Positions 6,676-15,142 are shown, counted from the first letter of the stretch. The stretch is 37,520 bases of DNA from CAYONZ01 sp964405465 (GCA_964405465.1 CAYONZ010000032.1:1-37520); one strand, 5' to 3'. A program made the numbers and translations. The notes: generated by a model not told the origin, from the letters alone.

Positions 6676-7896
6676 ATGTCACGTCTATACGATCATCGCC
6701 AACTTGGCGATGAAATGGAATTGTATTTCTTTGATGAACAAATTGGATCTGGTCTTGTGAATTGGCTGCCAAATGGGGTAGCCATTCGCGACTCGCTCGA
6801 AAAATTCATGCGTTATCTTGAATCTCAGGACGGCTATCAACGAGTGGTGAGTCCACATCTGGCTAAATCTGATCTTTATGAGAGGTCGGGTCATCTGCGA
6901 GCATTTGCAGAAAATATGTATCCGCCGCTGCATTTAAGTGAGCATGAAAAATATTTTCTTAAACCGATGAATTGCCCACATCATCACAAGGCCTTTGCTG
7001 CTCTTCCGAGGAGCTATCGATGTTTGCCATTAAGAATTGCAGAGTATGGGCAAGTCTATCGATACGAAGACAGTGGAGCTCTTAAGGGTTTAAGTCGAGT
7101 GCGAGGTCTTTGCCAAAACGATGCCCACATCTATGTAGATCCAGCTCAGATAAAAAACGAATTACTCAAAGTTTTGGATCTTCATGAGAGATGCTACAAA
7201 TTGTTGGGGCTGCAGGGCTATCGGTATCGGTTGTCATTGGGGGATGCAAACAACAAGCACAACTATGATGGGGGCCCAGCTGATTGGCAGATTGCGGAGT
7301 CTGTATTGCGCGAGTGCCTCATCGAAAAAAAACTCGAGTATTTCGAAGCCATTGGAGAGGCGGCATTCTATGGACCAAAGATCGATGTACAAATGGCCTA
7401 TGCCAACCAAAAAGAAGAGTCGATTGCCAGTGTGCAAATTGATTTCAATGCCGCAGAAAAATTTGATTTAAATTTTGTTTCTTCTAGCGGTGAAAAAAAG
7501 AGACCATGGGTGATTCATCGTGCGCCTCTTGGAAGCCACGAGAGGTTTGTTGCTCTGCTTTTGGAATACTATCAAGGCAAACTTCCAGGGTGGCTTGCCC
7601 CTGTACAAGTCTTGCTCTTGCCTGTCGACGATAAGTCGAATGAGGAATGCGAGCGCTTAGCCGGTGAGCTTCGGTGTAAAGAGGTTCGTGTACATGTCAA
7701 CGACAGTTCTGAAAGTTTGAGTAAACGGATTTTTATGAGTCATAGGCAGCGGCCATTTTTGAAAGTGGTGATAGGTAGTAAAGAGATCGAACAGGGGCAA
7801 TTTAAATTGCAGTTTCGCGACAAAGAAATTCTGATATCTAGGTCCGAGCTGCTTGCGAAAATTGTCGAAAGTTTAGAAATACCTTTAGGCAGCTAG
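6676..7896 (+). CDS. thrS: Threonyl-tRNA synthetase core lacking the TGS and editing domains
   Basis: This 406-residue class II aminoacyl-tRNA synthetase is closely related to bacterial ThrRS from its catalytic core onward. Normal bacterial ThrRS has about 640 residues, with TGS and editing domains first. Here the protein begins at the equivalent of the catalytic domain (DHRQLGDEMELYF). GGAG at 6666-6669 supports ATG 6676, so the short form is not an annotation error. Motif 2 reads RYEDSGALKGLSRVRG, and the zinc ligands are all present (Cys100, His151, His281). Motif 3 is GSHERF, and the anticodon-binding domain starts at WLAPVQVL. It should attach threonine to tRNA-Thr without hydrolysing mischarged Ser-tRNA. 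A second, housekeeping ThrRS elsewhere in the genome is expected. Confidence 0.9.
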   Translation: MSRLYDHRQLGDEMELYFFDEQIGSGLVNWLPNGVAIRDSLEKFMRYLESQDGYQRVVSPHLAKSDLYERSGHLRAFAENMYPPLHLSEHEKYFLKPMNCPHHHKAFAALPRSYRCLPLRIAEYGQVYRYEDSGALKGLSRVRGLCQNDAHIYVDPAQIKNELLKVLDLHERCYKLLGLQGYRYRLSLGDANNKHNYDGGPADWQIAESVLRECLIEKKLEYFEAIGEAAFYGPKIDVQMAYANQKEESIASVQIDFNAAEKFDLNFVSSSGEKKRPWVIHRAPLGSHERFVALLLEYYQGKLPGWLAPVQVLLLPVDDKSNEECERLAGELRCKEVRVHVNDSSESLSKRIFMSHRQRPFLKVVIGSKEIEQGQFKLQFRDKEILISRSELLAKIVESLEIPLGS

Positions 7897-8601
7897 CTTT
7901 TTAATTGAAAGACGATAGCCCATGCCCGGAACAGCTGTCAGCTCAACGGGCAAGTTCTGGATCTTTTTTCGAAGATTGCTGATGTGTGAGTCTACTGTTC
8001 TCTCGGACACATTGAGGTTGTCGGTCCAAACGAGTTCAAGTAGCTGGTGCCGAGACAAAACGTGATCGAGACGTCGAGCAAATACGATCAGAAGTTTGTA
8101 CTCAAGTCGGGTGAGCTCTAAAAGCTTGCCCGACTCGGTGTCTGCGACTTTTTGTTTGATTAAATCTATACTGATTCCTGGAACATGAAGATCATGGCTG
8201 TCAATATGTTGTTCGGACTCTTGCTGGCTGTGTGATGGCAAAGGCCGTAGTCTGGCTCGCACTCGCATTAACAGCTCTTTGTGATGAAATGGCTTCGTCA
8301 AATAGTCGTCAGCACCGTTGTCGAATCCGCGAGATTTGTCGTCAATCGAGTCCTTGGCTGTCACCATCAGAATTGGAGTCTGTTGCAAGGACTTCTGTGT
8401 CTTGACGAAATTGCATATCTCAAGGCCAGTCACATCGGGAAGCACGACATCGACAATGATCAGGTCAAATCTCTTTTGCGAGATCAATTCAATAGCTTTG
8501 CTGCCGGTCTCGGCAAACTCGACGATATATACAGACCCCAAGACCGCTCTATATATCATTCTATAGTGTTCTGAATCTTCGACGATCAAGAGCCGCTTCA
8601 T
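7885..8601 (-). CDS. OmpR/PhoB-family response regulator
   Basis: This is a 238-residue two-component response regulator. The receiver domain (about 1-118) has the acidic pair Glu8-Asp9, the phosphoacceptor Asp51 in IIVDVVLPDVTG, Thr81 and Lys103 in YLTKPF. A linker rich in Ser, Gln and His leads to a winged-helix DNA-binding domain (about 140-235) with LTRLEYKLL and the recognition segment SERTVDSHISNLRKKI typical of OmpR-type proteins. No sensor kinase gene is adjacent, so it is an orphan here. Its end overlaps the end of the ThrRS-like gene by 12 bases. It is 58 bases downstream of a CRP/FNR-type gene on the same strand and may be co-transcribed with it, which would tie it to nitrogen-oxide control. 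Confidence 0.92.
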   Translation of the reverse strand: MKRLLIVEDSEHYRMIYRAVLGSVYIVEFAETGSKAIELISQKRFDLIIVDVVLPDVTGLEICNFVKTQKSLQQTPILMVTAKDSIDDKSRGFDNGADDYLTKPFHHKELLMRVRARLRPLPSHSQQESEQHIDSHDLHVPGISIDLIKQKVADTESGKLLELTRLEYKLLIVFARRLDHVLSRHQLLELVWTDNLNVSERTVDSHISNLRKKIQNLPVELTAVPGMGYRLSIKKLAA

Positions 8602-8659
8602 ATGGTCTTATCGGAGAGTGCAGAATGAGAACTGAGAGTTCTATTTTTGAGACATCAGC

Positions 8660-9352
8660 TCATGCGTTTGCGAGACCCCGAATCTTGTCAAAATCATAGA
8701 TCGTGATTTCGTGATTTTGTGTGGCGATGAGCCCCTCTTTTGACCATTCGCTGAGAACTCGAATAACTGACTCGGTACTTGCGCCGACACCATCGGCGAT
8801 TTCTTGGCGCGTGACTTTGATTCCTGGCACGGGTCGAATTTTTTCGCACAGAAAATATGCAACTTTCTGCGGAAGTGAAAATCTTTGGATACTGCGATCT
8901 TGTTGAATGCGTTGTACTCTGCGGGCCATTTGTTGCGCACCCAATTTCTGGAGAACGCTATTATTGATCCAAACACTTTCATAAAATGTCTTGGGCAATT
9001 GAAGAACTTCGCTGTCTATCATTGCTGTTGCGGTCACGGGATAACGATTCTGGGTTGGAGTTTGCATCAGAATGAGTCCGATTGTTTCTCCAGGACCTAC
9101 GATTTCCATCAGCGTGGGTTGACCATCGTTCTGCACGTTTGGCTCTTTGACCAATTTGAAGCCGCCCCCTAATACCAGAAAAAAGTCATCCGCAGTTTCC
9201 GCTGCGAGAAAGAGTGGTTGGCCACGCTTAAAATTTTTAATTTCTCCGGCGGCTAAAAGTGTCGCGATTTCGGAACGCGTGAGTTCTGGAAACACTGTGA
9301 AGCGATTGAGATTGCTTGTCGGAAGATCAATATTCTTTATTTGATTCGTCAT
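8660..9352 (-). CDS. CRP/FNR-family regulator next to the nor operon (copy 1)
   Basis: This is a 230-residue CRP/FNR-type activator. Residues about 20-125 form the cyclic-nucleotide-like sensor barrel, and a dimer helix (about 128-155) follows. The helix-turn-helix at 181-205 reads TRQEIADGVGAS then TESVIRVLSEW. No N-terminal cysteine cluster is present, so it is not an oxygen-sensing 4Fe-4S FNR. NO-sensing DNR/NnrR types use haem in this barrel, and that is the likeliest model given the neighbours. It is divergent from the DUF2249-norCBQD operon, and a TGAT-N4-GTCA box lies between the two. It is a paralogue of the regulator at 14427-15122. Confidence 0.88.
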   Translation of the reverse strand: MTNQIKNIDLPTSNLNRFTVFPELTRSEIATLLAAGEIKNFKRGQPLFLAAETADDFFLVLGGGFKLVKEPNVQNDGQPTLMEIVGPGETIGLILMQTPTQNRYPVTATAMIDSEVLQLPKTFYESVWINNSVLQKLGAQQMARRVQRIQQDRSIQRFSLPQKVAYFLCEKIRPVPGIKVTRQEIADGVGASTESVIRVLSEWSKEGLIATQNHEITIYDFDKIRGLANA

Positions 9353-9387
9353 GCAAACAAGTTAGCAAAAGAATAATCCCATGGCGC

Positions 9388-9402
9388 TGATCTATGTCAT
9401 AT
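9388..9402. promoter_or_regulatory. Probable DNR/NnrR-type box upstream of the nor operon
   Basis: TGAT-CTAT-GTCA followed by TAT resembles the FNR/DNR dyad (TTGAT-N4-ATCAA). The identical pattern TGAT-N4-GTCATAT occurs before nirK at 15207-15221. A TAATGT hexamer at 9424-9429 sits at about the right distance for class II activation of the rightward operon. The site lies between the regulator gene and the operon and may control both. Confidence 0.65.
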
Positions 9403-9466
9403 AGAAGCTTTGGAATTTTGGCGTAATGTGTATAGACTAAACACATTAAAAATGGAGGACCTAGGT

Positions 9467-9742
9467 ATGGAAACCATTCTTGACTTGCGTTCAATTGAAC
9501 CAAGGTTTCGAACCGCATTGATTTTTTCACTTTTTGAGGGGCTTATGCAGGGCAAAGCTTTCAAGCTGATCTCAGATGTAGATCCGAACGAGCTCACTCG
9601 CCAATTTTCAGAAGTAAAAGTGAAAAATGTTAAAATGAAGGCCGACAAAATTGATTCGGGTACGTGGGAGATGAAAATTTCAAAAACAGATCCACACGCC
9701 TCAGGAGGATGCTGCGGTATGTGTGGTGGAGAAGGGAGTTAA
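9467..9742 (+). CDS. DUF2249 small protein with cysteine-rich tail, first gene of the nor operon
   Basis: This is a 91-residue cytoplasmic protein. GGAGG (9454-9458) eight bases before ATG 9467 fixes the start. The sequence LDLRSIEPRFRTALIFSLFEGL then LISDVDPNEL matches DUF2249, a small SirA/TusA-like fold often found beside hemerythrins and nitrogen-oxide genes. Unlike typical members it ends in a Gly/Cys tail, GGCCGMCGG, with three cysteines that could bind a metal ion or carry persulfide. The stop is two bases before norC, so it is translated with the NO reductase. Its function is unknown. The context suggests NO reductase maturation, electron supply or metal handling. Confidence 0.8.
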   Translation: METILDLRSIEPRFRTALIFSLFEGLMQGKAFKLISDVDPNELTRQFSEVKVKNVKMKADKIDSGTWEMKISKTDPHASGGCCGMCGGEGS

Positions 9743-9744
9743 TA

Positions 9745-10440
9745 ATGCTATCTAAGTCACAGGCGAAAGCCTTCTTCCTTTTGGGTACTGCCGTTTGTTC
9801 GGCCGTATTCATTGGGCTAACTGTCGACACCTTTCAAAAGATGCCGGCACAAACAAATGAAGCACAGCTCACTGCTGAAGCGATACGCGGAAAACATTTG
9901 TTTGATAAAAACAATTGCATGGGCTGCCATACAATTTTGGGTGAAGGAGCCTACTATGCTCCAGAGTTGACCAAAGTTTATGAACGCCGAGGCGAAGGTT
10001 TTATCAAGACGATGTTGAAAGATCCTGAAGCTATGTTCAAGGGCCAAAGAAAAATGACCAACTATCATTTTTCAGATCAAGAAATCGATGATCTCACGGC
10101 ATTTTTGAAGTGGATCGGAACTATTGATCTCAACGGATTTCCACCAAAGCCTGATCTCATGGCTGGCACTCCAGTGTCTGCTGCTCAGGTAAATGCTATG
10201 GCAAAACCAGTGGTTTTTACACAAATGTGCACGGCTTGTCATGCACTCGGTGGGCAAGGTGGTCAGGTTGGACCAGCATTGGATGACGTTGGAAGCCGAC
10301 GTGATGCTGATTACATCAACAAGTGGTTGCATGATCCAGTTGCAATGAAAGCTGACTCGAAAATGCCCAAACTCCCACTGAGTGAAGAGCAAATCAATGA
10401 ACTCACTGCGTTCCTCGCGCAACAAAAAGGAGGAAAGTAA
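9745..10440 (+). CDS. norC: Nitric oxide reductase subunit C with an extra C-terminal cytochrome c domain
   Basis: NorC is the membrane-anchored cytochrome c that passes electrons to NorB. This protein has 231 residues, while typical NorC has about 150. The N-terminal anchor (about 8-27) is followed by the classic segment RGKHLFDKNNCMGCHTILGEG with haem motif C58-x-x-C-H62, then YYAPEL and the axial Met near 104. After DLNGFPPKPD, where ordinary NorC ends, a second domain begins. It holds MCTACHALGG (C162-x-x-C-H166) and Met207 in SKMPKLPLSEEQ. The subunit is therefore predicted to be dihaem and to face the periplasm. It is two bases after the DUF2249 gene and one base before norB. Confidence 0.93.
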   Translation: MLSKSQAKAFFLLGTAVCSAVFIGLTVDTFQKMPAQTNEAQLTAEAIRGKHLFDKNNCMGCHTILGEGAYYAPELTKVYERRGEGFIKTMLKDPEAMFKGQRKMTNYHFSDQEIDDLTAFLKWIGTIDLNGFPPKPDLMAGTPVSAAQVNAMAKPVVFTQMCTACHALGGQGGQVGPALDDVGSRRDADYINKWLHDPVAMKADSKMPKLPLSEEQINELTAFLAQQKGGK

Positions 10441-10441
10441 A

Positions 10442-11770
10442 ATGAAATATCAATCACAAAAAGTTGCTTATTGGTTCTTCGCCGTCTGTATGTTGCTGTT
10501 GAGCTTGCAGTTGGTTTTTGGGTTTATAATGGGTTTCGCTCACATGGGATTCGATGGTCTGCATTCGGTGATTCCATTCAATGCGGCTCGGGCTTCGCAC
10601 ACCAATCTTTTGGTGATGTGGCTGCTTGCTGGATTTATGGGGGCTGCCTACTATATGATTCCGGAAGAAGTTGAACGCGAGATCATTTCGGTGAAATGGG
10701 CGTATATTCAATTGATTGCCTTGGTGGTTGTCGGAGTAACCGCGATCATTGGTTTTCACTTCAATTGGTGGGAGGGTCGAAAGTTTCTCGAAATTCCAAG
10801 ACCACTTGATTACCTTGTGGTTGTGGATGTCTTGCTGTTCATCGGTTTGATCGGCGGCACAATTTGGAAGGGCAAACGCTACACGACAACAAGTCTTGTT
10901 TTGTTCTTCGGCTTATTGACAGCAGCGCTTCTCTATCTGCCTGGTATGATTGATACCGATCACCAGACTCACGACTCTTATTGGAGATGGTGGGTTGTTC
11001 ACCTTTGGGTTGAAGGCGTGTGGGAGTTGATAATGGGAGCGATTCTTTCGTTCTTGTTGATCAAGCTTACAGGCGTTGATCGCGAGGTTATCGAAAAGTG
11101 GTTGTACATCATTGTTGGCTTTACTTTTCTTTCTGGAATTTTGGGAACAGGTCACCACTACTACTATATTGGGACTCCAAAGTATTGGCTGATTGTTGGC
11201 GGTGTCTTCGGTGCGCTTGAACCAATAGCCTTTCTTGGAATGGCCATCTATGCTCTTGCGATGGCAAAAAAAGGCGGAAGAATGCCTGAAAATAAAACGG
11301 CGCTTCTCTGGACTTTGGGTTGTGCGGTGTTGTCGTTTGTCGGTGCGGGATTCTTGGGCTTTGCCCATACGCTTCCTTCGGTCAACATGTACACTCACGG
11401 AACATTAGTGACGGCGATGCATGGTCACATGGCATTTTGGGGAGCATATGCTTGTTTGGTTCTTGGGATTATCACTTATGCACTCCCACATTTGACTGGT
11501 CGTAAACTTCAAGATACAGCAATGAACACCTTTGCATTTTGGACTTCGAATATTGGAATGACCGCAATGACGATTGCTTTCGGTATTGCAGGTGTTGCAC
11601 AGGTCTATCTCGAAAGAAAGATGGGTCTCGATTTCATGTTGGTTCAAAAAGAGGTCGAAGTTCATTTTCTAGGTTTGATACTGGCCGCTTCACTTTTCAC
11701 AGTAGGTATTATTGCTTTTGTGTGGAACTTCATCCGGTTTGGAAAACCTGCTGGCGAAGTTCGCTCGTAA
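10442..11770 (+). CDS. norB: Nitric oxide reductase subunit B (cNOR catalytic subunit)
   Basis: NorB reduces two NO to N2O in the inner membrane. The 442 residues form about twelve helices. All key ligands are visible: His53 and His329 for the low-spin haem b, His327 for haem b3, and His187, His238 and His239 for the non-haem iron. The glutamates Glu191 and Glu195 in HLWVEGVWELI, and Glu260, are typical of cNOR. There is no N-terminal quinol-oxidising extension, so this is the cytochrome-dependent type that pairs with NorC. The ATG is one base after the norC stop, with GGAGG inside the end of norC. Confidence 0.97.
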   Translation: MKYQSQKVAYWFFAVCMLLLSLQLVFGFIMGFAHMGFDGLHSVIPFNAARASHTNLLVMWLLAGFMGAAYYMIPEEVEREIISVKWAYIQLIALVVVGVTAIIGFHFNWWEGRKFLEIPRPLDYLVVVDVLLFIGLIGGTIWKGKRYTTTSLVLFFGLLTAALLYLPGMIDTDHQTHDSYWRWWVVHLWVEGVWELIMGAILSFLLIKLTGVDREVIEKWLYIIVGFTFLSGILGTGHHYYYIGTPKYWLIVGGVFGALEPIAFLGMAIYALAMAKKGGRMPENKTALLWTLGCAVLSFVGAGFLGFAHTLPSVNMYTHGTLVTAMHGHMAFWGAYACLVLGIITYALPHLTGRKLQDTAMNTFAFWTSNIGMTAMTIAFGIAGVAQVYLERKMGLDFMLVQKEVEVHFLGLILAASLFTVGIIAFVWNFIRFGKPAGEVRS

Positions 11771-11787
11771 CTGAATAAGGGGATTTT

Positions 11788-12558
11788 GTGGAGACATTTT
11801 TTGTAGACGTAAACAATGAGGTTGAAACCTTCGAGAGATGTCAGCGCAATCGATTGCCTTTACTCATTAAGGGGCCAACTGGATGTGGAAAATCTCAGTT
11901 GGTCCAATTCATGTCAGAAAAATTAAAAATCCCGCTCATCAAGGTTGCCTGCAATGAAGATACAAGCAGTGCTGACCTTCTTGGGCGGTTTCTAATTAAA
12001 GGAAGTGAAACAATTTGGCAGGACGGCCCCGTTACGAGGGCCGTTCGTCAAGGTGCTATTCTCTACCTAGATGAAATTGCCGAGGCACGTGAAGATGTAA
12101 TCGTGGCACTGCATCCGCTGACTGATCATCGGAGAGAAATATATCTCGACCGAATAAATGAAGTCGTAGCAGCTCCAGCGTCTTTTATGTGCGTTGCTAG
12201 TTTTAACCCTGGATATCAACAAAGTTTTAAAGAACTCAAGCCTTCGACTCGGCAAAGATTTGTGAATTTAGTGATGACTTACCTTGATCCCGCCAATGAA
12301 GCAAAGGTGTTGGTCAATCAAGCAAACGTGACCAATGAAGTGGGTGGTCAACTGGTGAAACTCGCCAATAAAATCAGGCAAGTCTCAGACTTTCATTTGA
12401 AAGAAACTGTTTCGACCAGGCTTTTGGTAAATGCAGCCATTTTGATCAAAGACGGTATGACTGCAAGGCGAGCCTGCCATGTCGCAATCGCCGAAGTGTT
12501 GTCTGATGATTTTGAAACTGTTCAGGGTCTCCGTGATCTGATTAATTTGAGCATGTAA
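11788..12558 (+). CDS. norQ: NorQ, MoxR-type AAA+ ATPase for NO reductase maturation
   Basis: This 256-residue AAA+ protein belongs to the CbbQ/NirQ/NorQ group. It has Walker A GPTGCGKS (29-36), Walker B LYLDEI (92-97), and the arginine-finger region KPSTRQRFVNL. The start is a GTG at 11788 preceded by AAGGGGA; no upstream ATG fits. NorQ works with the VWA protein NorD and is needed for insertion of the non-haem iron into NorB. The gene is 17 bases after norB and overlaps norD by one base, so the two are translationally coupled. Confidence 0.94.
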   Translation: METFFVDVNNEVETFERCQRNRLPLLIKGPTGCGKSQLVQFMSEKLKIPLIKVACNEDTSSADLLGRFLIKGSETIWQDGPVTRAVRQGAILYLDEIAEAREDVIVALHPLTDHRREIYLDRINEVVAAPASFMCVASFNPGYQQSFKELKPSTRQRFVNLVMTYLDPANEAKVLVNQANVTNEVGGQLVKLANKIRQVSDFHLKETVSTRLLVNAAILIKDGMTARRACHVAIAEVLSDDFETVQGLRDLINLSM

Positions 12559-14426
12559 TGGACTTTCTCGAGAAGATCTTTCAGAAGGTCTGGGTCAAGG
12601 CAAAAGAGAAAACAGCGCCTCACTATGCGGTGGAGCTCGAGAAGATTTCGAAATCAATCGAAGTTTTGTTGAGTGCAAATCTTAGAGACTCTTCCCGAAT
12701 TTCTCTGGTTCCCGCAGGAGAATTTGTTGGATTTTCTGGAAACCAACTCTATTTGCCAAAAGCAATCGACTTGTTTTCTCAGGCCCATCTGAATCGCGGC
12801 GTGTATGTTCATGTGACATTGCAGGCCTTGGCTGCAATCAACCTCGAGATTTTCAATCAAGATCCTGACGGCTCTCCTCTACAGCAGCGAGCGCTCTTTC
12901 TTGAAAACTGTTCGCAAATAAACCATTGGCTCGATGGCGAACTGCCAGGTTTTCGCGAGTTTCAAAATCAGCTTTTCTTTTTCGAAGGCACTTCTGGCGG
13001 GCTTCTCGCAGAAGGATACCGAACTTTTGATAGTCAAAGAGCACTTAAGAAAATCGTGACTCATCTTTTGGCTCGAGACGTTCGTGCCCAGAGGTCAGAG
13101 TACCTCGATGAGCTTCGTCTGCAAAAGCGCAACGCTAAATTAGAGCGGGAGCTTTTTTTTCTGGTTCCGTGTCTTTCAGAAAAGCGGGGCCTAAGCTTAA
13201 TGTCGATCGGGTCTAGGGCCTCTGCCGAAAGAGAATCGAACGAAATTACGACCGAAAAAGAAATGGATCGATCATTTAATCCCGAACAAATTGATCTAAA
13301 CAAGGAAGCGCAAAATCCGATCACTCATTCTTTTGAAAAACTCGAGACTGCCGATGACTATCAAGGCGGTTACAAAATGGATTCCGGAGATGATGAACTC
13401 AACAAGCACTCCCAGGCACTTGAGGAAGTAAATTTCAAAAAAGTGACCCGAGGAGGCGAGTCGGTTCAGTCTATATTCCGTGCAGATGCAGTTTCAATTC
13501 TAGATTCGGAAAATAGAGATGAACTCGAACAAGCAGCTCGGTGTTTTTTTTATCCAGAGTGGAGCGCAAGAAAAAATCAATACCTCAAAAACTACTGTCG
13601 CATATTTGAAAATCCACTGACATTGACCTCCAAAGTGTCAGAGACTTATCGTGAGGCATTGATTAAAAACAAGGCTCAGATTTCCTATTGGCGATCGCGC
13701 ATTCAGAGTCTCGTGAATGAACCTCTATGGATGAGGCGATTGAAAGAGGGCGATGAAGTCGATCTCGACCAAGTCGTCGCAGATTTCGCGAGTTTAAGGA
13801 GTCACAAGAATGTCGACCATCGCTGGTATTCGCAAAAACAAAAACACCATCGCCAAATTGGAGTGCACATTTTATTCGATCAATCGATGTCGAGCGACTC
13901 CTGGGTAAAAGGGGTTCGGGTGCTAGATGTGATTCTTGATGCCATTACCACTGCGGGTTTGGTGTTTGAAGGTTCATTGGATGATGTAGGTGTGTCGGGA
14001 ACCTGGAGTTCAACTCGGCACAATTGTTTTTTTCAGGAGTACAAAAAGAAACAAGAGACTTGGGCGTCACTATACTCCCGAATAGGCCAAGTTGAACCAC
14101 GTGGCTATACAAGATTGGGACCAGCAATTCGTCACGCTCATTCCAAACTTTCTGAACATGGTGCAAAGAAAAAGGTTTTGATTTTGATAACAGATGGCAA
14201 GCCTACTGACTTAGATGGCTATGAAGGAGTTCATGGCGTACAGGATGTTAAAAAAGCTTGTCTTGAAGGAGAGGCCCAGGGCATAACTACACACGGACTA
14301 ATTATCGATGGTCGAGAGAAACGACACTTTGCAAAGATGTTGAATTATTATAGGTTGTTACAAGACCCAAAAGAAATGTCGGAAGAGCTGTTTTCAATTT
14401 TGGCTAAAGCTCTCGGAAGGAAATAA
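12558..14426 (+). CDS. norD: NorD, VWA-domain partner of NorQ
   Basis: This is a 622-residue cytoplasmic protein of the NorD/CbbO group. The N-terminal two thirds are helical and charged, with a central variable stretch rich in Asp, Glu and Lys (about 230-300). The C-terminal von Willebrand A domain (about 430-620) carries the MIDAS metal site: DQSMSS, then the Thr in RGYTRLGPAI, then LILITDGKPTD. NorD binds NorQ and directs its ATPase activity to NorB. Its ATG overlaps the norQ stop by one base. The regulator gene that follows starts directly after its stop codon. Confidence 0.92.
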   Translation: MDFLEKIFQKVWVKAKEKTAPHYAVELEKISKSIEVLLSANLRDSSRISLVPAGEFVGFSGNQLYLPKAIDLFSQAHLNRGVYVHVTLQALAAINLEIFNQDPDGSPLQQRALFLENCSQINHWLDGELPGFREFQNQLFFFEGTSGGLLAEGYRTFDSQRALKKIVTHLLARDVRAQRSEYLDELRLQKRNAKLERELFFLVPCLSEKRGLSLMSIGSRASAERESNEITTEKEMDRSFNPEQIDLNKEAQNPITHSFEKLETADDYQGGYKMDSGDDELNKHSQALEEVNFKKVTRGGESVQSIFRADAVSILDSENRDELEQAARCFFYPEWSARKNQYLKNYCRIFENPLTLTSKVSETYREALIKNKAQISYWRSRIQSLVNEPLWMRRLKEGDEVDLDQVVADFASLRSHKNVDHRWYSQKQKHHRQIGVHILFDQSMSSDSWVKGVRVLDVILDAITTAGLVFEGSLDDVGVSGTWSSTRHNCFFQEYKKKQETWASLYSRIGQVEPRGYTRLGPAIRHAHSKLSEHGAKKKVLILITDGKPTDLDGYEGVHGVQDVKKACLEGEAQGITTHGLIIDGREKRHFAKMLNYYRLLQDPKEMSEELFSILAKALGRK

Positions 14427-15122
14427 GTGAACGCTCTTCAAGCAGCAATCAGTGAAATTTCTGGATTTGCCGTTTTCGATGGCCTTGCGAAAGAAAAAAT
14501 CGCGGCTCTCTGCGCGAATTCTACAATTGCGACCTGTGATCATCGAGATATTTTATTCAGTGCTGGGCGACCAGCACTTCATTTCGGAATTGTATTAAGT
14601 GGCGCCTTTAAATTATCCAAGCCATCACTTAATGGCGAGGATGTGATCGTTCATTTCTCCACTCCAGGAGATGTAGTTGGTGCGTTTATTATGGCGCAAA
14701 AGGCCCCGATTTTTCCAATTTCAGCAACGGCTATGGGGCCATCTCGATTTTTGAAAATTCCTAAAGAAAACTATCTTGAGTCTTGGGTCAAAATTCCTGA
14801 GTTGGTTTTTCGCATTCAGAATCTCTTATCGACTCGGATGAATATTCTGCAAGATCAGAAAGTTATGTCAAAAGCCCCATTGTCACAAAAAGTTGCGGCT
14901 TTGTTGTTAAGTCTTTTGGAACGAAATCAGGGGCCTGACGAAATGGTTTTGCCGTTGCCATTAACTCGAAAAGAAATTGCTGAAAATTTGGGCGCCTCGG
15001 TTGAGTCTGTGATCAGAGTGATGAGTGAATGGTCGAAGCAGGGAATTATCGAGACCAATGACCAATTGATTCGGGTGATCAAGCCTGATCGGATTATCGA
15101 AGAGCTTCGTGATAAAAGCTGA
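14427..15122 (+). CDS. CRP/FNR-family regulator at the end of the nor operon (copy 2)
   Basis: This is a 231-residue CRP/FNR-type regulator, starting with a GTG directly after the norD stop (AGGAAATAA precedes it). The sensor barrel spans about 15-120 and the helix-turn-helix 180-204 (TRKEIAENLGAS then VESVIRVMSEW). The recognition helix is nearly identical to that of the regulator at 8660-9352, with the pattern GAS-x-ESVIRV-x-SEWSK in both. The sensor domains are much more diverged (IVLSGAFKLSKP versus LVLGGGFKLVKE). The two proteins therefore probably read the same DNA box but different or differently tuned signals. Being last in the nor operon gives a feedback loop. Confidence 0.88.
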   Translation: MNALQAAISEISGFAVFDGLAKEKIAALCANSTIATCDHRDILFSAGRPALHFGIVLSGAFKLSKPSLNGEDVIVHFSTPGDVVGAFIMAQKAPIFPISATAMGPSRFLKIPKENYLESWVKIPELVFRIQNLLSTRMNILQDQKVMSKAPLSQKVAALLLSLLERNQGPDEMVLPLPLTRKEIAENLGASVESVIRVMSEWSKQGIIETNDQLIRVIKPDRIIEELRDKS

Positions 15123-15142
15123 AGTACAGCTAAGGCTTTTTT
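15114..15142 (+). terminator. Rho-independent terminator after the nor operon
   Basis: AAAAGC (15114-15119) can pair with GCTTTT (15135-15140), and AGCTG/CAGCT can form an inner stem. A run of six T ends the structure. The stem is AT-rich, so it is moderate in strength. It overlaps the stop codon of the second regulator and separates the nor and nir operons. Confidence 0.55.

Noticed and set aside
6664..7896. ThrRS-like gene as a pseudogene or truncated fragment
   Set aside because: It has its own ribosome binding site, an uninterrupted frame, all zinc ligands and class II motifs, and a complete anticodon domain.
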